Notes: generated by a model not told the origin, from the sequence alone. A DNA stretch of 15,627 nucleotides from JAJBWD01 sp041670885 (GCA_041670885.1 JBAXYJ010000043.1:1-15627), one strand, 5' to 3'. Numbered from the stretch's first letter, positions 1 through 7,799 are shown. Numbers and translations are program-made.

Positions 1-123
1 GAAATAGGAACAATAAACAAGATATTTGGATATACTGTAAATTATGAAAAGGGAAAACCCACTAATTCAGAATTTATCGCCATGGTGGCTGATAAATTAA
101 GGCTGCAAAATAAAGTATCATAA
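1..123 (+). CDS. spo0A: Spo0A, C-terminal end (partial)
   Basis: The first 40 codons are the tail of a gene that begins before the window. They read as the end of the DNA-binding output domain of Spo0A, the response regulator that commits endospore formers to sporulation. Recognisable pieces are the segment INKIFGYTV, the run KGKPTNSEFIAMVADKLRL, and the short basic end. In known Spo0A proteins this region lies at the last helices of the effector domain. The stop codon TAA sits inside the stem of the terminator that follows. The phosphoacceptor domain is outside the window, so nothing can be said about its regulation. The assignment rests on strong recall of the family C-terminus over a short stretch. 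Confidence 0.9.
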   Translation, partial: EIGTINKIFGYTVNYEKGKPTNSEFIAMVADKLRLQNKVS

Positions 124-154
124 CCTATATGCACTGCATATAGGTTATGTTTTT
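119..154 (+). terminator. Hairpin terminator after spo0A, abutting the nudF RBS
   Basis: A perfect 14-bp stem (119-132 with 136-149), a 3-nt loop (133-135) and five T residues (150-154) form a typical intrinsic terminator. The spo0A stop codon is inside the 5' arm. The T tract runs directly into GGAGG at 155-159, which serves the next gene. Only 40 bases separate the spo0A stop from the nudF start, so a separate promoter would have to overlap the hairpin or lie inside spo0A. The hairpin may therefore act as a partial terminator that sets a lower level of nudF. Confidence 0.85.
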
Positions 155-163
155 GGAGGACAT

Positions 164-682
164 ATGGAATATTATGAGAAAACAATAAAAGAGGAAGAGA
201 TTTATAATGGTAAAATTATAAGTCTGAAAGTAGCAGAGGTAGAGGTGCCAAATAAAATAAAGTCTTTAAGGGAACTGGTCTATCATCCAGGCGGAGTTGG
301 AATACTGGCATACTTAGATTCAGATACAATTATATTAGTCCAGCAGTTTAGAAAACCATTTGAAAAAATTATGCTGGAGATTCCTGCGGGAAAACTGGAA
401 AACGGAGAAAACCCGGAAGACTGCGGAAAAAGAGAATTGGAAGAGGAAACAGGATACAAAGCAAAAAATTTCACATATCTTGGGAAAATAGTCTCTTCTC
501 CGGGATTTTGTAATGAAGTAATTCATCTATACAAGGCCACAGGGTTATACAATGGAAAAATCGGCGGAGATGAAGATGAATTTATAAGTGTTCATAAAAT
601 AAAAAAAGTAAAGTTACTTCAAATGATTAAAAATGGAGAAATTTTAGATGCTAAAACTATAAGTGCATTTATGTTTGAATAG
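164..682 (+). CDS. nudF: ADP-ribose pyrophosphatase (Nudix hydrolase)
   Basis: This is a 172-residue Nudix hydrolase, expected to cleave ADP-ribose to AMP and ribose-5-phosphate in the cytoplasm. The Nudix box is complete: G76, E82, then R90-E91-L92-E93-E94-E95-x-G97, matching GX5EX7REUXEEXGU. The metal-binding glutamates are all present. The SSPGFCNE segment at 111-118 matches the loop after the Nudix box that is characteristic of ADP-ribose pyrophosphatases rather than MutT-type enzymes. The length is normal for the family. The ATG at 164 has GGAGG four bases upstream. In Bacillus and clostridia a nudF-like gene commonly lies near spoIIM and xerD, as here. Exact substrate is inferred from the family; other nucleotide-sugar diphosphates are possible. 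Confidence 0.88.
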   Translation: MEYYEKTIKEEEIYNGKIISLKVAEVEVPNKIKSLRELVYHPGGVGILAYLDSDTIILVQQFRKPFEKIMLEIPAGKLENGENPEDCGKRELEEETGYKAKNFTYLGKIVSSPGFCNEVIHLYKATGLYNGKIGGDEDEFISVHKIKKVKLLQMIKNGEILDAKTISAFMFE

Positions 683-737
683 AATTTTTTAATAAAGGTA
701 TATACTCTCTTGCTCTTTCATAAATTTAAAATAGGAA

Positions 738-797
738 AATTGCATAATTTAAAATTAAAATTTTATTAAAAATACAGCCAAATGTAATTATGCAATT
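738..797. repeat. 12-bp inverted repeat upstream of spoIIM
   Basis: In the 143-base gap between nudF and spoIIM, aattgcataatt (738-749) and its exact reverse complement (786-797) flank a 36-base A+T-only-like spacer. There is no T tract after the second arm, so it does not look like an ordinary terminator. The spoIIM RBS (AGGAGG) lies about 15 bases downstream. No convincing sigma-A promoter was found in the gap. spoIIM is sigma-E dependent in Bacillus subtilis, but the sigma-E-like matches here are too weak to annotate. The arm resembles sequences in two other intergenic regions of the window. Confidence 0.5.
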
Positions 798-825
798 ATC
801 TCAGTAAAAGTGTAGGAGGTATAAT

Positions 826-1461
826 ATGAAAAAATTAAATTTGAACTTAAATATAGCCAAGCATATAAGTGACAATTTTTGGTTCTATATACTTTCATTA
901 ATAGCAGTATCTACCGGCATAGTGCTTGGAATATATGTTGTTAAGTATATGGGAAACAGTAATTCTGAGACTGTTGCTAAATATTTTGAAAGTCTTACAT
1001 ACAATTTTAAGAATGAATCTTTAAATGGTGCTGAAATATTTAAGGAAACCTTGAAAAGCAATGTACCATACATCATTTTCATCTGGCTTCTTGGGATTAC
1101 AGCCATTGGGATACCATTTATATTAATTCTGGATTTTATAAAGGGATTTACATTGGGTTTCAGCGTAAGCTTTATTACTCTTGGATTGGGAACAAAAGGG
1201 ATATGGGTTAACCTATTGGGGATACTTCCCCAAAATATATTTTTTATACCCTGCATTTTAGTTGGATCATCAATAGCTATGAAATTTTCTGCTGACAAGT
1301 TAAAAAACAAGATAAATAGAAGATTGATTGAAAATTATTGGATAAAATTCTATAATTACTCTATAGGATATGTTTTTATCCTGTTTGTAATGATTATAGG
1401 CTTTTTTTATCAATCATACATTTCTCCTTCATTGATAAAGGTATTAATAGTGAGGTCGTGA
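826..1461 (+). CDS. spoIIM: Stage II sporulation protein M
   Basis: This is a 211-residue integral membrane protein, close to the usual length of SpoIIM (about 214 in B. subtilis). In sporulating cells SpoIIM forms a complex with the peptidoglycan enzymes SpoIID and SpoIIP, which drives engulfment of the forespore by the mother-cell membrane. Hydrophobic segments lie at about 18-40, 80-103, 106-121, 137-152 and 178-197. The element LPQNIFFIP (134-142) sits where the wider SpoIIM/DUF95 family has a conserved LPHGxxE-like motif. The ATG follows AGGAGG with good spacing. The gene ends only four bases before xerD, so the two are probably cotranscribed. In B. subtilis the gene is switched on in the mother cell by sigma-E. 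Confidence 0.93.
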   Translation: MKKLNLNLNIAKHISDNFWFYILSLIAVSTGIVLGIYVVKYMGNSNSETVAKYFESLTYNFKNESLNGAEIFKETLKSNVPYIIFIWLLGITAIGIPFILILDFIKGFTLGFSVSFITLGLGTKGIWVNLLGILPQNIFFIPCILVGSSIAMKFSADKLKNKINRRLIENYWIKFYNYSIGYVFILFVMIIGFFYQSYISPSLIKVLIVRS

Positions 1462-1465
1462 TTAA

Positions 1466-2344
1466 GTGGATTTCTTTATGGAAAAGTATAAGCAGTATCT
1501 GGAAAATAAAAGGACAAGCCCTAATACGGTTTTGGCCTACAGCAAGGATTTAGATGAGTTTTGTTGTTTTCTTAAAAAGGGGAATACTAATATTAAAGAG
1601 GTTAAGGACAGTGATTTTTCTGAATTTACAGATTATATATCAGGAAAGGGTTATATAAAAACAACTGTGGCAAGAAAATTAATATCTGTCAGGAATTTTT
1701 TTAAGTTTCTTTATAAGAATGATTATTTAAGTTTTAACCCTACGTTAAAACAGGACATACCTAAAACTGAAAGGAAAATTCCTGTAATACTTGATATAGA
1801 AGAAATAGACAGGCTGCTTATATCAATTGAAACTGATTCTTTAAAAGGAATCAGGGACAGAGCTGTACTTGAGCTAATGTATGCCTGTGGATTAAAAGCA
1901 AATGAAACGGTTAATTTGAAATTAAACAGTTTAAATTTGAAAATGGGATATATAATTTGCATAGATTCAAAAGGAAAGGAGAGAATAATACCCTTTGGAG
2001 ATATGGCAGAAACAGCAATAACTAAATACTTAGATGTAAGAGTAAATATTGAGAAGGAAAAAAATGATTATCTCTTTTTGAATCTATTAGGAAGTAAATT
2101 ATCAAGACAGGGACTATGGAAAATATTAAAAGAGAGAGCAAGAAATGCAGATATTACAAAGGAAATAGATTTAAACACTATCCGCCATTCATTTGCAGTT
2201 CACCTTTTGTCAAATGGAGCAGATATTAAATCTATACAGGAGCTGATGGGACATAAGGAGTTAACAACTACATTAATATATGCTAATATTAAGAAAAGAA
2301 ATAAACTTAGAGAAATATACAATAAAGCCCACCCGAGAGCTTAG
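1466..2344 (+). CDS. xerD: XerD-type tyrosine recombinase with altered catalytic residues
   Basis: This 292-residue tyrosine recombinase has an N-terminal core-binding SAM-like domain (about 1-90) and a C-terminal catalytic domain (about 105-290). XerD normally works with XerC at the dif site to resolve chromosome dimers. The nucleophile Y272, the arginine R240, H263 (MGHKEL) and the beta-hairpin lysine K169 are visible. Two positions are unusual. The first catalytic arginine, normally in a GLRVSE-like motif, is lysine here (K144 in GLKANE). The histidine of the HxLR motif is asparagine here (N237 in NTIRH). Placement between spoIIM and deoB matches the chromosomal xerD locus of Bacillus and clostridia, not a mobile element. 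The start is GTG at 1466 after GAGG; ATG at 1478 is an alternative. The fold assignment is secure; activity is not. Confidence 0.88.
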   Translation: MDFFMEKYKQYLENKRTSPNTVLAYSKDLDEFCCFLKKGNTNIKEVKDSDFSEFTDYISGKGYIKTTVARKLISVRNFFKFLYKNDYLSFNPTLKQDIPKTERKIPVILDIEEIDRLLISIETDSLKGIRDRAVLELMYACGLKANETVNLKLNSLNLKMGYIICIDSKGKERIIPFGDMAETAITKYLDVRVNIEKEKNDYLFLNLLGSKLSRQGLWKILKERARNADITKEIDLNTIRHSFAVHLLSNGADIKSIQELMGHKELTTTLIYANIKKRNKLREIYNKAHPRA

Positions 2345-2358
2345 AGAGGAGAATACAT

Positions 2359-3537
2359 ATGGTTAAAAGAGTCATTCTTATGGTTTTAGACAGCGTAGGC
2401 GCAGGTGAAATGGAAGATGCTTATCTATTTGGAGATACGGGAAGCGATACTATCGGTAATATATCTAAAAAATTTGGGGGCATAAATCTTCCAAATATGG
2501 AGGAAATAGGACTGGGAAATATAACTGGCATTAAAGGACTTAAAAGGGTATCTGATCCTAAAGGAGCATATGGGAAATGCAAGGAGAAATCCATTGGAAA
2601 GGATACAGTAACCGGACACTTAGAGATATCAGGAGTTGTTTTGGAAAAGCCGTTAAAGACTTATCCTAATGGCTTTTCAAAAGAAATCATAGATGAATTC
2701 CAGAATAAGATAGGAAGAAAAATTATTGGAAATGTTGTTGCATCCGGCACAGAGATAATAGAAAGGCTGGGAGAAGAGCATGTAAAAACAGGGAAGCCCA
2801 TTGTTTATACGTCAGCTGACAGTGTTTTCCAGGTAGCAGCCCATGAAGATGTGATTCCCCTGACCGAATTATATAGAATATGTACTATAGCCAGGGAAAT
2901 GCTTATAGGTGACAAACTTGTAGGCAGGGTAATTGCAAGACCTTTTATTGGAAAGGCAGGAGAATTTAAAAGGACATCAAACAGGAGAGATTTTGCCATA
3001 GATCCGCCGGGGAAAACCATGCTGGATTATTTAAAAGAAAAGGGACTATCTGTAATGGCTGTAGGCAAAATAGAGGATATATTTAATAAAAAAGGTATAA
3101 CAGAGGCTGTTCATATAAAAAATAATATGGACGGAGTAGATAAAACTTTAGAATATATGAAGGAAAATAAGAAGGGGTTAATATTTACTAATCTGGTTGA
3201 TTTTGATATGCTTTATGGCCACAGAAATAATGCTGCGGGTTATAAGGAGGCACTGGAGGCTTTTGACAGAAGACTTCCTGAGATAACAAAAGCCATGAAC
3301 ACAGGTGACGTACTTATAATAACTGCAGACCATGGCTGCGATCCAACCACACCTGGCACTGACCACTCAAGAGAGTATATTCCTGTTCTTGTTTATGGAG
3401 AAGCTATTAAGAAAAATATTAATATTGGAATAAGGAATAGTTTTACAGACATTGGTAAAAGTGTTCTTCAGCTTTTAAAAGTAGAAAATCAGCTGCCTGG
3501 AGATAGTTTTGTAGAGAATATATTGAAGGAGGAGTAA
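2359..3537 (+). CDS. deoB: Phosphopentomutase
   Basis: This is a 392-residue phosphopentomutase of the alkaline phosphatase superfamily. It interconverts ribose-1-phosphate or deoxyribose-1-phosphate with the 5-phosphate and so links nucleoside phosphorolysis to central carbon metabolism. The metal-binding Asp lies in LDSVGAG (D11). The phosphorylated threonine is T85 in DTVTGH. Further signatures are YTSADSVFQ, VDFDMLYGHRNN, and ADHGCD with D324 and H325 followed by H336 (TDHSREY). Length is typical. The ATG follows GAGGAG, 14 bases after xerD ends. The enzyme sits directly upstream of three nucleoside phosphorylase genes, the usual functional partners, and is probably transcribed with them. 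Confidence 0.96.
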   Translation: MVKRVILMVLDSVGAGEMEDAYLFGDTGSDTIGNISKKFGGINLPNMEEIGLGNITGIKGLKRVSDPKGAYGKCKEKSIGKDTVTGHLEISGVVLEKPLKTYPNGFSKEIIDEFQNKIGRKIIGNVVASGTEIIERLGEEHVKTGKPIVYTSADSVFQVAAHEDVIPLTELYRICTIAREMLIGDKLVGRVIARPFIGKAGEFKRTSNRRDFAIDPPGKTMLDYLKEKGLSVMAVGKIEDIFNKKGITEAVHIKNNMDGVDKTLEYMKENKKGLIFTNLVDFDMLYGHRNNAAGYKEALEAFDRRLPEITKAMNTGDVLIITADHGCDPTTPGTDHSREYIPVLVYGEAIKKNINIGIRNSFTDIGKSVLQLLKVENQLPGDSFVENILKEE

Positions 3538-3539
3538 GC

Positions 3540-4355
3540 TTGGATATTAAAATAGTTGATGAAAGCTTAAGCTGTATAAAAAAATATGTAAATGAAAAAA
3601 TAGATATTGGCGTTATTTTAGGTTCAGGTTTAGGTGATTTAGCAGATAAAATTCAAAATAAGATAATAGTAAAATATGAAGATATACCAAATATTCCAAA
3701 ATCAACTGTAAAAGGCCATAAGGGACAGTTTGTAATAGGGGATTTTATGGGCAAAAAGGTAATAATGATGCAGGGAAGGTTTCATTATTATGAAGGCTAC
3801 AGCATGGATAGAATAACTCTTCCTGTATACATAATGAAGGGACTTGGAGTATCATCTTTAATTGTCACAAATGCTGCCGGAGGAGTTAATACTTCCTTTA
3901 ATCCCGGAGATCTTATGATTATAAAAGACAGTATTAATATGTCCTTTGACAATCCTCTTTTTGGGAAAAATGATGAAAAAATAGGACCCAGGTTCCCTGA
4001 TATGCTGGGCGCCTACAGTAAAAAACTTATTGATATTGCATTAAAAGCCTCTCATAAACTAAATATAAAGCTGCAGCAGGGAATATATTATATAACCACA
4101 GGACCCTGTTATGAAACTCCTGCAGAAATTAAGATGATCAGATTTTTAGGGGGAGACGCAGTAGGAATGTCTACAGTCCCTGAGGTGATTGCAGCCAGAT
4201 ACTTAAATCTAGAGGTACTTGGCATATCCTGTATTACCAATATGGCCGCAGGGATACTTCCGAAGCCTTTAAATCATAAAGAGGTAATAGAAACATCAAA
4301 TAAAGTTAAAGATAAATTTACATCTTTAATAGAAAATATAATAGCTTTGATTTAG
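3540..4355 (+). CDS. punA: Purine nucleoside phosphorylase, copy 1 (Asn base-site form)
   Basis: This 271-residue protein belongs to the trimeric purine nucleoside phosphorylase family. It cleaves purine (deoxy)nucleosides with phosphate to give the base and (deoxy)ribose-1-phosphate. Phosphate-binding elements are GSGLG (S29), GRFHYYEG (R80, H82) and VTNAAGG (109-115). The base and ribose site shows E192 in YETPAE, MST (210-212), N234 in CITNMAAG and H246. N234 aligns with human PNP N243, which favours 6-oxopurines (hypoxanthine, guanine). The start is TTG, with AGGAGG at 3527-3532 overlapping the end of deoB and only two bases between stop and start. Tight coupling with deoB is therefore likely. 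A paralogue follows immediately. Confidence 0.93.
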   Translation: MDIKIVDESLSCIKKYVNEKIDIGVILGSGLGDLADKIQNKIIVKYEDIPNIPKSTVKGHKGQFVIGDFMGKKVIMMQGRFHYYEGYSMDRITLPVYIMKGLGVSSLIVTNAAGGVNTSFNPGDLMIIKDSINMSFDNPLFGKNDEKIGPRFPDMLGAYSKKLIDIALKASHKLNIKLQQGIYYITTGPCYETPAEIKMIRFLGGDAVGMSTVPEVIAARYLNLEVLGISCITNMAAGILPKPLNHKEVIETSNKVKDKFTSLIENIIALI

Positions 4356-4364
4356 GAGGAAATT

Positions 4365-5183
4365 ATGAATTTATTAGATAGAATAGAAAAAGCCAAAAAG
4401 TATATTAATGGAATATATGATGAAAATATAGATTTAGCAATAATATTAGGAACTGGGCTGGGGGACTTAGCAGAGACAATTGAAAATCAGATTAAGATTT
4501 CCTATAAGGATATACCTGAATTTCCGGTATCCACCGTTTCAGGCCATAAGGGAGAGCTTATTATAGGAGACTTAAGGGGTAAAAGGGTTCTTGCATTTAA
4601 TGGCAGATTTCATTACTATGAGGGGTATTCAATGGAAACTGTTACTTTCGGAGTAAGAACTGCTAAAGCATTAGGATTAGATAAAATTATAGTTACCAAT
4701 GCCGCCGGGGGAATGAACCCTTCTTACCATGCAGGAGAGCTGATGATAATCACAGACCATATAAACCTATTGGGAGATAATCCTCTTATTGGAAAGAACT
4801 ATGAAGAGTTAGGACCCAGATTTCCTGATATGTCTCAGGCTTACAGCAGAGATCTTATAGCAATTGCAGAAAAGGCAGCCCTTGATCTTTCTATTCATGT
4901 AAATAAGGGAGTATATGTATCTGTTGCAGGTCCAAACTTTGAGACTCCGGCTGAGCTTAGGATGCTTAGGATGATAGGAGCAGATGCTGTAGGAATGTCC
5001 ACGGTTCCTGAGGTAATAGTTGCAAATCATATGGGAATGAAGGTACTTGGAATATCCTGTATAACTGATATGGCAGTAGCAGCTACTCTGGAGCCTGTAA
5101 GTCACGAAATAGTACTTGCAAATGCCAACAGAGCAAAAAATAACTTTTTATCCTTAGTAACAGAAATTGCTGACAGGATTTAG
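4365..5183 (+). CDS. Purine nucleoside phosphorylase, copy 2 (Asp base-site form)
   Basis: This 272-residue paralogue of the preceding gene aligns with it along its whole length. It has the same fold signatures: GRFHYYEGYSM (R81, H83), VTNAAGG, E193 in FETPAE, MST (211-213) and H247. It differs at two functional sites. The phosphate-loop serine is T30 (GTGLG), and the base-site asparagine is D235 (CITDMAVAA). In human enzymes the corresponding Asn is typical of PNP, and Asp is typical of methylthioadenosine phosphorylase, which binds 6-aminopurines. Copy 2 may therefore accept adenine nucleosides, but this is inference. The overall sequence is otherwise PNP-like, not MTAP-like. The ATG follows AGGAGG nine bases after copy 1. 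The RBS of pdp overlaps its stop codon. Confidence 0.9.
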   Translation: MNLLDRIEKAKKYINGIYDENIDLAIILGTGLGDLAETIENQIKISYKDIPEFPVSTVSGHKGELIIGDLRGKRVLAFNGRFHYYEGYSMETVTFGVRTAKALGLDKIIVTNAAGGMNPSYHAGELMIITDHINLLGDNPLIGKNYEELGPRFPDMSQAYSRDLIAIAEKAALDLSIHVNKGVYVSVAGPNFETPAELRMLRMIGADAVGMSTVPEVIVANHMGMKVLGISCITDMAVAATLEPVSHEIVLANANRAKNNFLSLVTEIADRI

Positions 5184-5194
5184 GAGGCAGTATA

Positions 5195-6496
5195 ATGAGA
5201 ATGTATGACATTATAATGAAAAAAAGAAATGGTGAAGTTTTAAATAAACAGGAAATAGATTTTTTCATTAATGGATATACTAAAGGAGAGATACCTGATT
5301 ACCAGGTATCTGCTCTTCTTATGGCCATATATTTCAAGGGGATGAATAAGGAAGAGACTGCAAATCTTACCATGGCAATGGTAAACTCAGGAGATAAGCT
5401 GGACTTGTCAAAGATTGAAGGTATAAAGGTAGATAAGCATAGTACCGGAGGAGTTGGAGATACTACAACCCTGGTCTTAGCTCCAATGGTAGCAGCACTT
5501 GGAATAAAAGTTGCCAAGATGTCCGGAAGAGGACTGGGACATACCGGCGGTACCATAGATAAACTGGAATCCTTTAAGGGTTTTACAGTGGAATTAAGTG
5601 AAGAAAAATTCATTGAAAATGTAAATAAAATAAATATAGCAGTAGCAGGACAGACTGGGGCTTTGGCTCCGGCAGATAAGAAGCTTTATGCACTTAGAGA
5701 TGTTACTGCTACAGTAGATAATATTTCCCTTATAGCATCAAGCATAATGAGCAAAAAAATAGCCTCAGGAGCAGATGCCATAGTTCTTGATGTTAAGGTA
5801 GGAGACGGAGCTTTCATGAAAAATAAGGAAGATGCCTTTGCTTTAGCAGAAGAGATGGTTGAAATAGGAAAAAATGTAGGAAGAAAAACAGTAGCTGTTA
5901 TATCAGATATGGACCAGCCCTTAGGAAATGCTGTAGGAAATGCTATAGAGGTAATTGAAGCTATAGATACACTTAAAGGCCAGGGACCTTCTGATCTGTT
6001 AAGCCTTTGTCTGGAGCTTGGAAGCAGCATGGTAGTTTTAGCAGGAAAGGCAGAAACAGCAGAGGAAGCGAAAAAAATGCTGAGTGGAACCATAAAAGAC
6101 GGAAGTGCCATAGAAAAGCTTAAGGAGTTTGTGGAGGCTCAAGGTGGAGACAGTTCATATGTTGATAATACAGATCTGTTCCCTAAGGCAAAATATATAC
6201 ATCCGGTAATAAGTGAAAAGGCAGGATTCGTTGAAAAAATTCACGCTGAAAACATAGGACGTATTGCTATGGAGCTGGGTGCAGGAAGAGCCACAAAGGA
6301 AAGCAGCATAGACCTTTCTGTGGGTGTCTGCCTAAATAAAAAAAGAGGGGACCTTGTTAAGGCTGGAGATACTTTAGCATTTATTTATTCAAACAGTTTG
6401 GGAAAAGCAGAAAAAGCAAAAAAAGACCTTTTGAAAAATTACCAGATAGGGGAAAATAAGCTAAATATTCCATTGATATATGGAATGGTAAAATAA
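5195..6496 (+). CDS. pdp: Pyrimidine-nucleoside phosphorylase
   Basis: This 433-residue enzyme belongs to the thymidine/pyrimidine-nucleoside phosphorylase family. It cleaves uridine, thymidine or deoxyuridine with phosphate, giving a pyrimidine base and (deoxy)ribose-1-phosphate for DeoB. The phosphate-binding motif KHSTGGVGDTTT is at 81-92. The family signature SGRGLGHTGGTIDKLE runs from 110 to 125. The three-domain length of about 430 residues is standard. The broad-specificity Pdp name is preferred over DeoA because Firmicutes usually carry Pdp in this context, but sequence alone does not settle it. The ATG follows GGAGG that overlaps the previous stop. A terminator right after the gene ends the nucleoside-salvage block. 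Confidence 0.93.
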   Translation: MRMYDIIMKKRNGEVLNKQEIDFFINGYTKGEIPDYQVSALLMAIYFKGMNKEETANLTMAMVNSGDKLDLSKIEGIKVDKHSTGGVGDTTTLVLAPMVAALGIKVAKMSGRGLGHTGGTIDKLESFKGFTVELSEEKFIENVNKINIAVAGQTGALAPADKKLYALRDVTATVDNISLIASSIMSKKIASGADAIVLDVKVGDGAFMKNKEDAFALAEEMVEIGKNVGRKTVAVISDMDQPLGNAVGNAIEVIEAIDTLKGQGPSDLLSLCLELGSSMVVLAGKAETAEEAKKMLSGTIKDGSAIEKLKEFVEAQGGDSSYVDNTDLFPKAKYIHPVISEKAGFVEKIHAENIGRIAMELGAGRATKESSIDLSVGVCLNKKRGDLVKAGDTLAFIYSNSLGKAEKAKKDLLKNYQIGENKLNIPLIYGMVK

Positions 6497-6511
6497 AACT
6501 TTTATACTACT

Positions 6512-6541
6512 AAAAAAAGCTTGCTCAGGCAGGCTTTTTTT
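6512..6541 (+). terminator. Intrinsic terminator after pdp
   Basis: A 7-bp stem (6518-6524 with 6529-6535, one G-T pair) and a TCAG loop are followed by six T residues. The stem is preceded by a run of A that can extend the pairing with the T tract, so it could also work for the opposite strand. It separates the spoIIM-to-pdp gene run from dacF. Confidence 0.9.
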
Positions 6542-6569
6542 AATATTTATTTTTATTTAGGAAAAAATA
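6540..6569 (+). promoter_or_regulatory. Candidate sigma-F/G type promoter of dacF
   Basis: The stretch GGAAAAAATA at 6560-6569 fits the forespore sigma-F minus-10 form GGnRAnAMTW at every position. A weaker minus-35 candidate, TTAATA at 6540-6545, lies 14 bases upstream, against the usual GYATA-like element. dacF is transcribed by forespore sigma factors in B. subtilis, and a terminator just upstream means this gene needs its own promoter. The start point would lie only just before the AGGAGG at about 6578. The minus-35 match is poor in very A+T-rich DNA, so the call is tentative. Confidence 0.4.
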
Positions 6570-6591
6570 ATATTAAAAGGAGGTTAATTGA

Positions 6592-7743
6592 ATGAAGAAA
6601 AGGCTTGTCATATTTTTTCTTGTTTTAGCATTTTTTACATCATTTATCAGAATCTTTTCATATGCCGATGGTATAGAGGTAGAAGCAAAATCTGCGCTTC
6701 TTATGGAGCCTGTTACCGGTGAAATAATATATGAAAAAAATATACATCAGAAATTTGCTCCGGCTTCAGTTACAAAGATTATGACTATGCTTATAACTAT
6801 GGAGTATATTGATTCCGGCAGGATTCATCTAAATGACAAAGTGACAATCAGTGAAAATGCTAAAAAAATGGGCGGCTCAACTATGCTTTTAGATACAGGA
6901 GAGATAAGGACAGTGGAGGAGCTTATAAAAGGAGTTGCAATTGCCAGCGGCAATGATGCAGCTGTTGCACTTTCTGAGTATATAGCAGGCAGTGAGGATG
7001 CCTTTGTAGATATTATGAATATAAGAGCTAAGGATCTGGATATGAAGGATACCAGCTTTAAAAATTCTACAGGACTCCCGGAGAGTGGTCATCTAACTTC
7101 AGCTTATGATATAGCATTAATGTCCAGAGAACTTCTGAAGCATCAAACTATATTAAAATATACCGGAACTTATATGGAGACAATAACAGAGGGAAGAAAA
7201 ACTCCTATAGGTTTAGTAAATCATAATAAATTAGTCAGGTTTTTCAAAGGCTGCGACGGACTTAAAACAGGATATACAGAAGAAGCAAAGTACTGCATAT
7301 CAGCAACAGCAGTAAGAGACAGCGTAAGGATGCTGACGGTTATTATGGGTGCTCCCAGTTATAAAGTAAGAAATAGAGATGCTTCCTCTTTGATGAATTA
7401 TGGCTTTTCTAAATATGAATATAAAACAATAATAACCAAGGATCAGGATATTGAAAAAATATATTTAAATAAAAAGAAAGATAAATATTTTACAGGTAAA
7501 GCCTGCAGTGATTTTAAGGTGTTATTACTAAAAGGAACAAATAACCAAATAACCACAAAATGTGTAATAGATCAGGATAAGAAAATATTTAAAAAGGGAG
7601 ATAAAATAGGATACTGTGAAGTTTATGCAAATGGTAAGATCATTGGAAGAATAGATATATGGACAGATCAGCAGGTACGACGGGGAGGCTTACTTAAAAA
7701 TTTAAATGATGGTCTCCAAAAATTATTTTTCCTTGGAGTTTAG
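6592..7743 (+). CDS. dacF: D-alanyl-D-alanine carboxypeptidase DacF-type (class A low-mass PBP)
   Basis: This is a 383-residue secreted peptidase of family S11. It removes the terminal D-alanine from peptidoglycan stem peptides outside the membrane. A signal peptide occupies about residues 1-25. The active-site motifs are SVTK (S59, K62), SGN (119-121) and KTG (225-227). A PBP5-type C-terminal domain follows, ending in an amphipathic, basic segment suited to membrane anchoring. Length matches B. subtilis DacF (about 389), and the position after the phosphorylase block is the one DacF occupies there. In B. subtilis DacF acts in spore cortex formation, and sigma-F type promoter sequence is seen upstream here. 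The spoIIA genes that follow dacF in Bacillus are not present downstream. Confidence 0.92.
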   Translation: MKKRLVIFFLVLAFFTSFIRIFSYADGIEVEAKSALLMEPVTGEIIYEKNIHQKFAPASVTKIMTMLITMEYIDSGRIHLNDKVTISENAKKMGGSTMLLDTGEIRTVEELIKGVAIASGNDAAVALSEYIAGSEDAFVDIMNIRAKDLDMKDTSFKNSTGLPESGHLTSAYDIALMSRELLKHQTILKYTGTYMETITEGRKTPIGLVNHNKLVRFFKGCDGLKTGYTEEAKYCISATAVRDSVRMLTVIMGAPSYKVRNRDASSLMNYGFSKYEYKTIITKDQDIEKIYLNKKKDKYFTGKACSDFKVLLLKGTNNQITTKCVIDQDKKIFKKGDKIGYCEVYANGKIIGRIDIWTDQQVRRGGLLKNLNDGLQKLFFLGV

Positions 7744-7756
7744 CAAATTAATTTTG

Positions 7757-7799
7757 GGAAATTACATAATAATGATTTTTGTATTATGTAATTTCCTTT
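7757..7799 (+). terminator. 15-bp hairpin after dacF (weak or bidirectional terminator)
   Basis: A perfect 15-bp inverted repeat, 7757-7771 with 7782-7796, has a 10-base loop and begins 13 bases after the dacF stop. Only three T residues follow, so it is a weak intrinsic terminator at best. The stem is mostly A-T. The candidate promoter of the next gene starts inside its loop, so the structure could also affect that promoter. The arms closely match a sequence in the gap before the last gene of the window. Confidence 0.55.

Noticed and set aside
885..1310. Minus-strand open frame of 141 codons across spoIIM
   Set aside because: It is antisense to a well-supported gene, lacks an RBS and shows no family motif.
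1466..2344. The tyrosine recombinase as an integrase marking a mobile element
   Set aside because: It sits in the conserved spoIIM-xerD-deoB order, has normal base composition for the region, and no tRNA, attachment repeat or phage gene is nearby.
5686..6111. Minus-strand open frame of 141 codons across pdp
   Set aside because: It is a shadow of the highly conserved pdp reading frame, with no plausible protein features.
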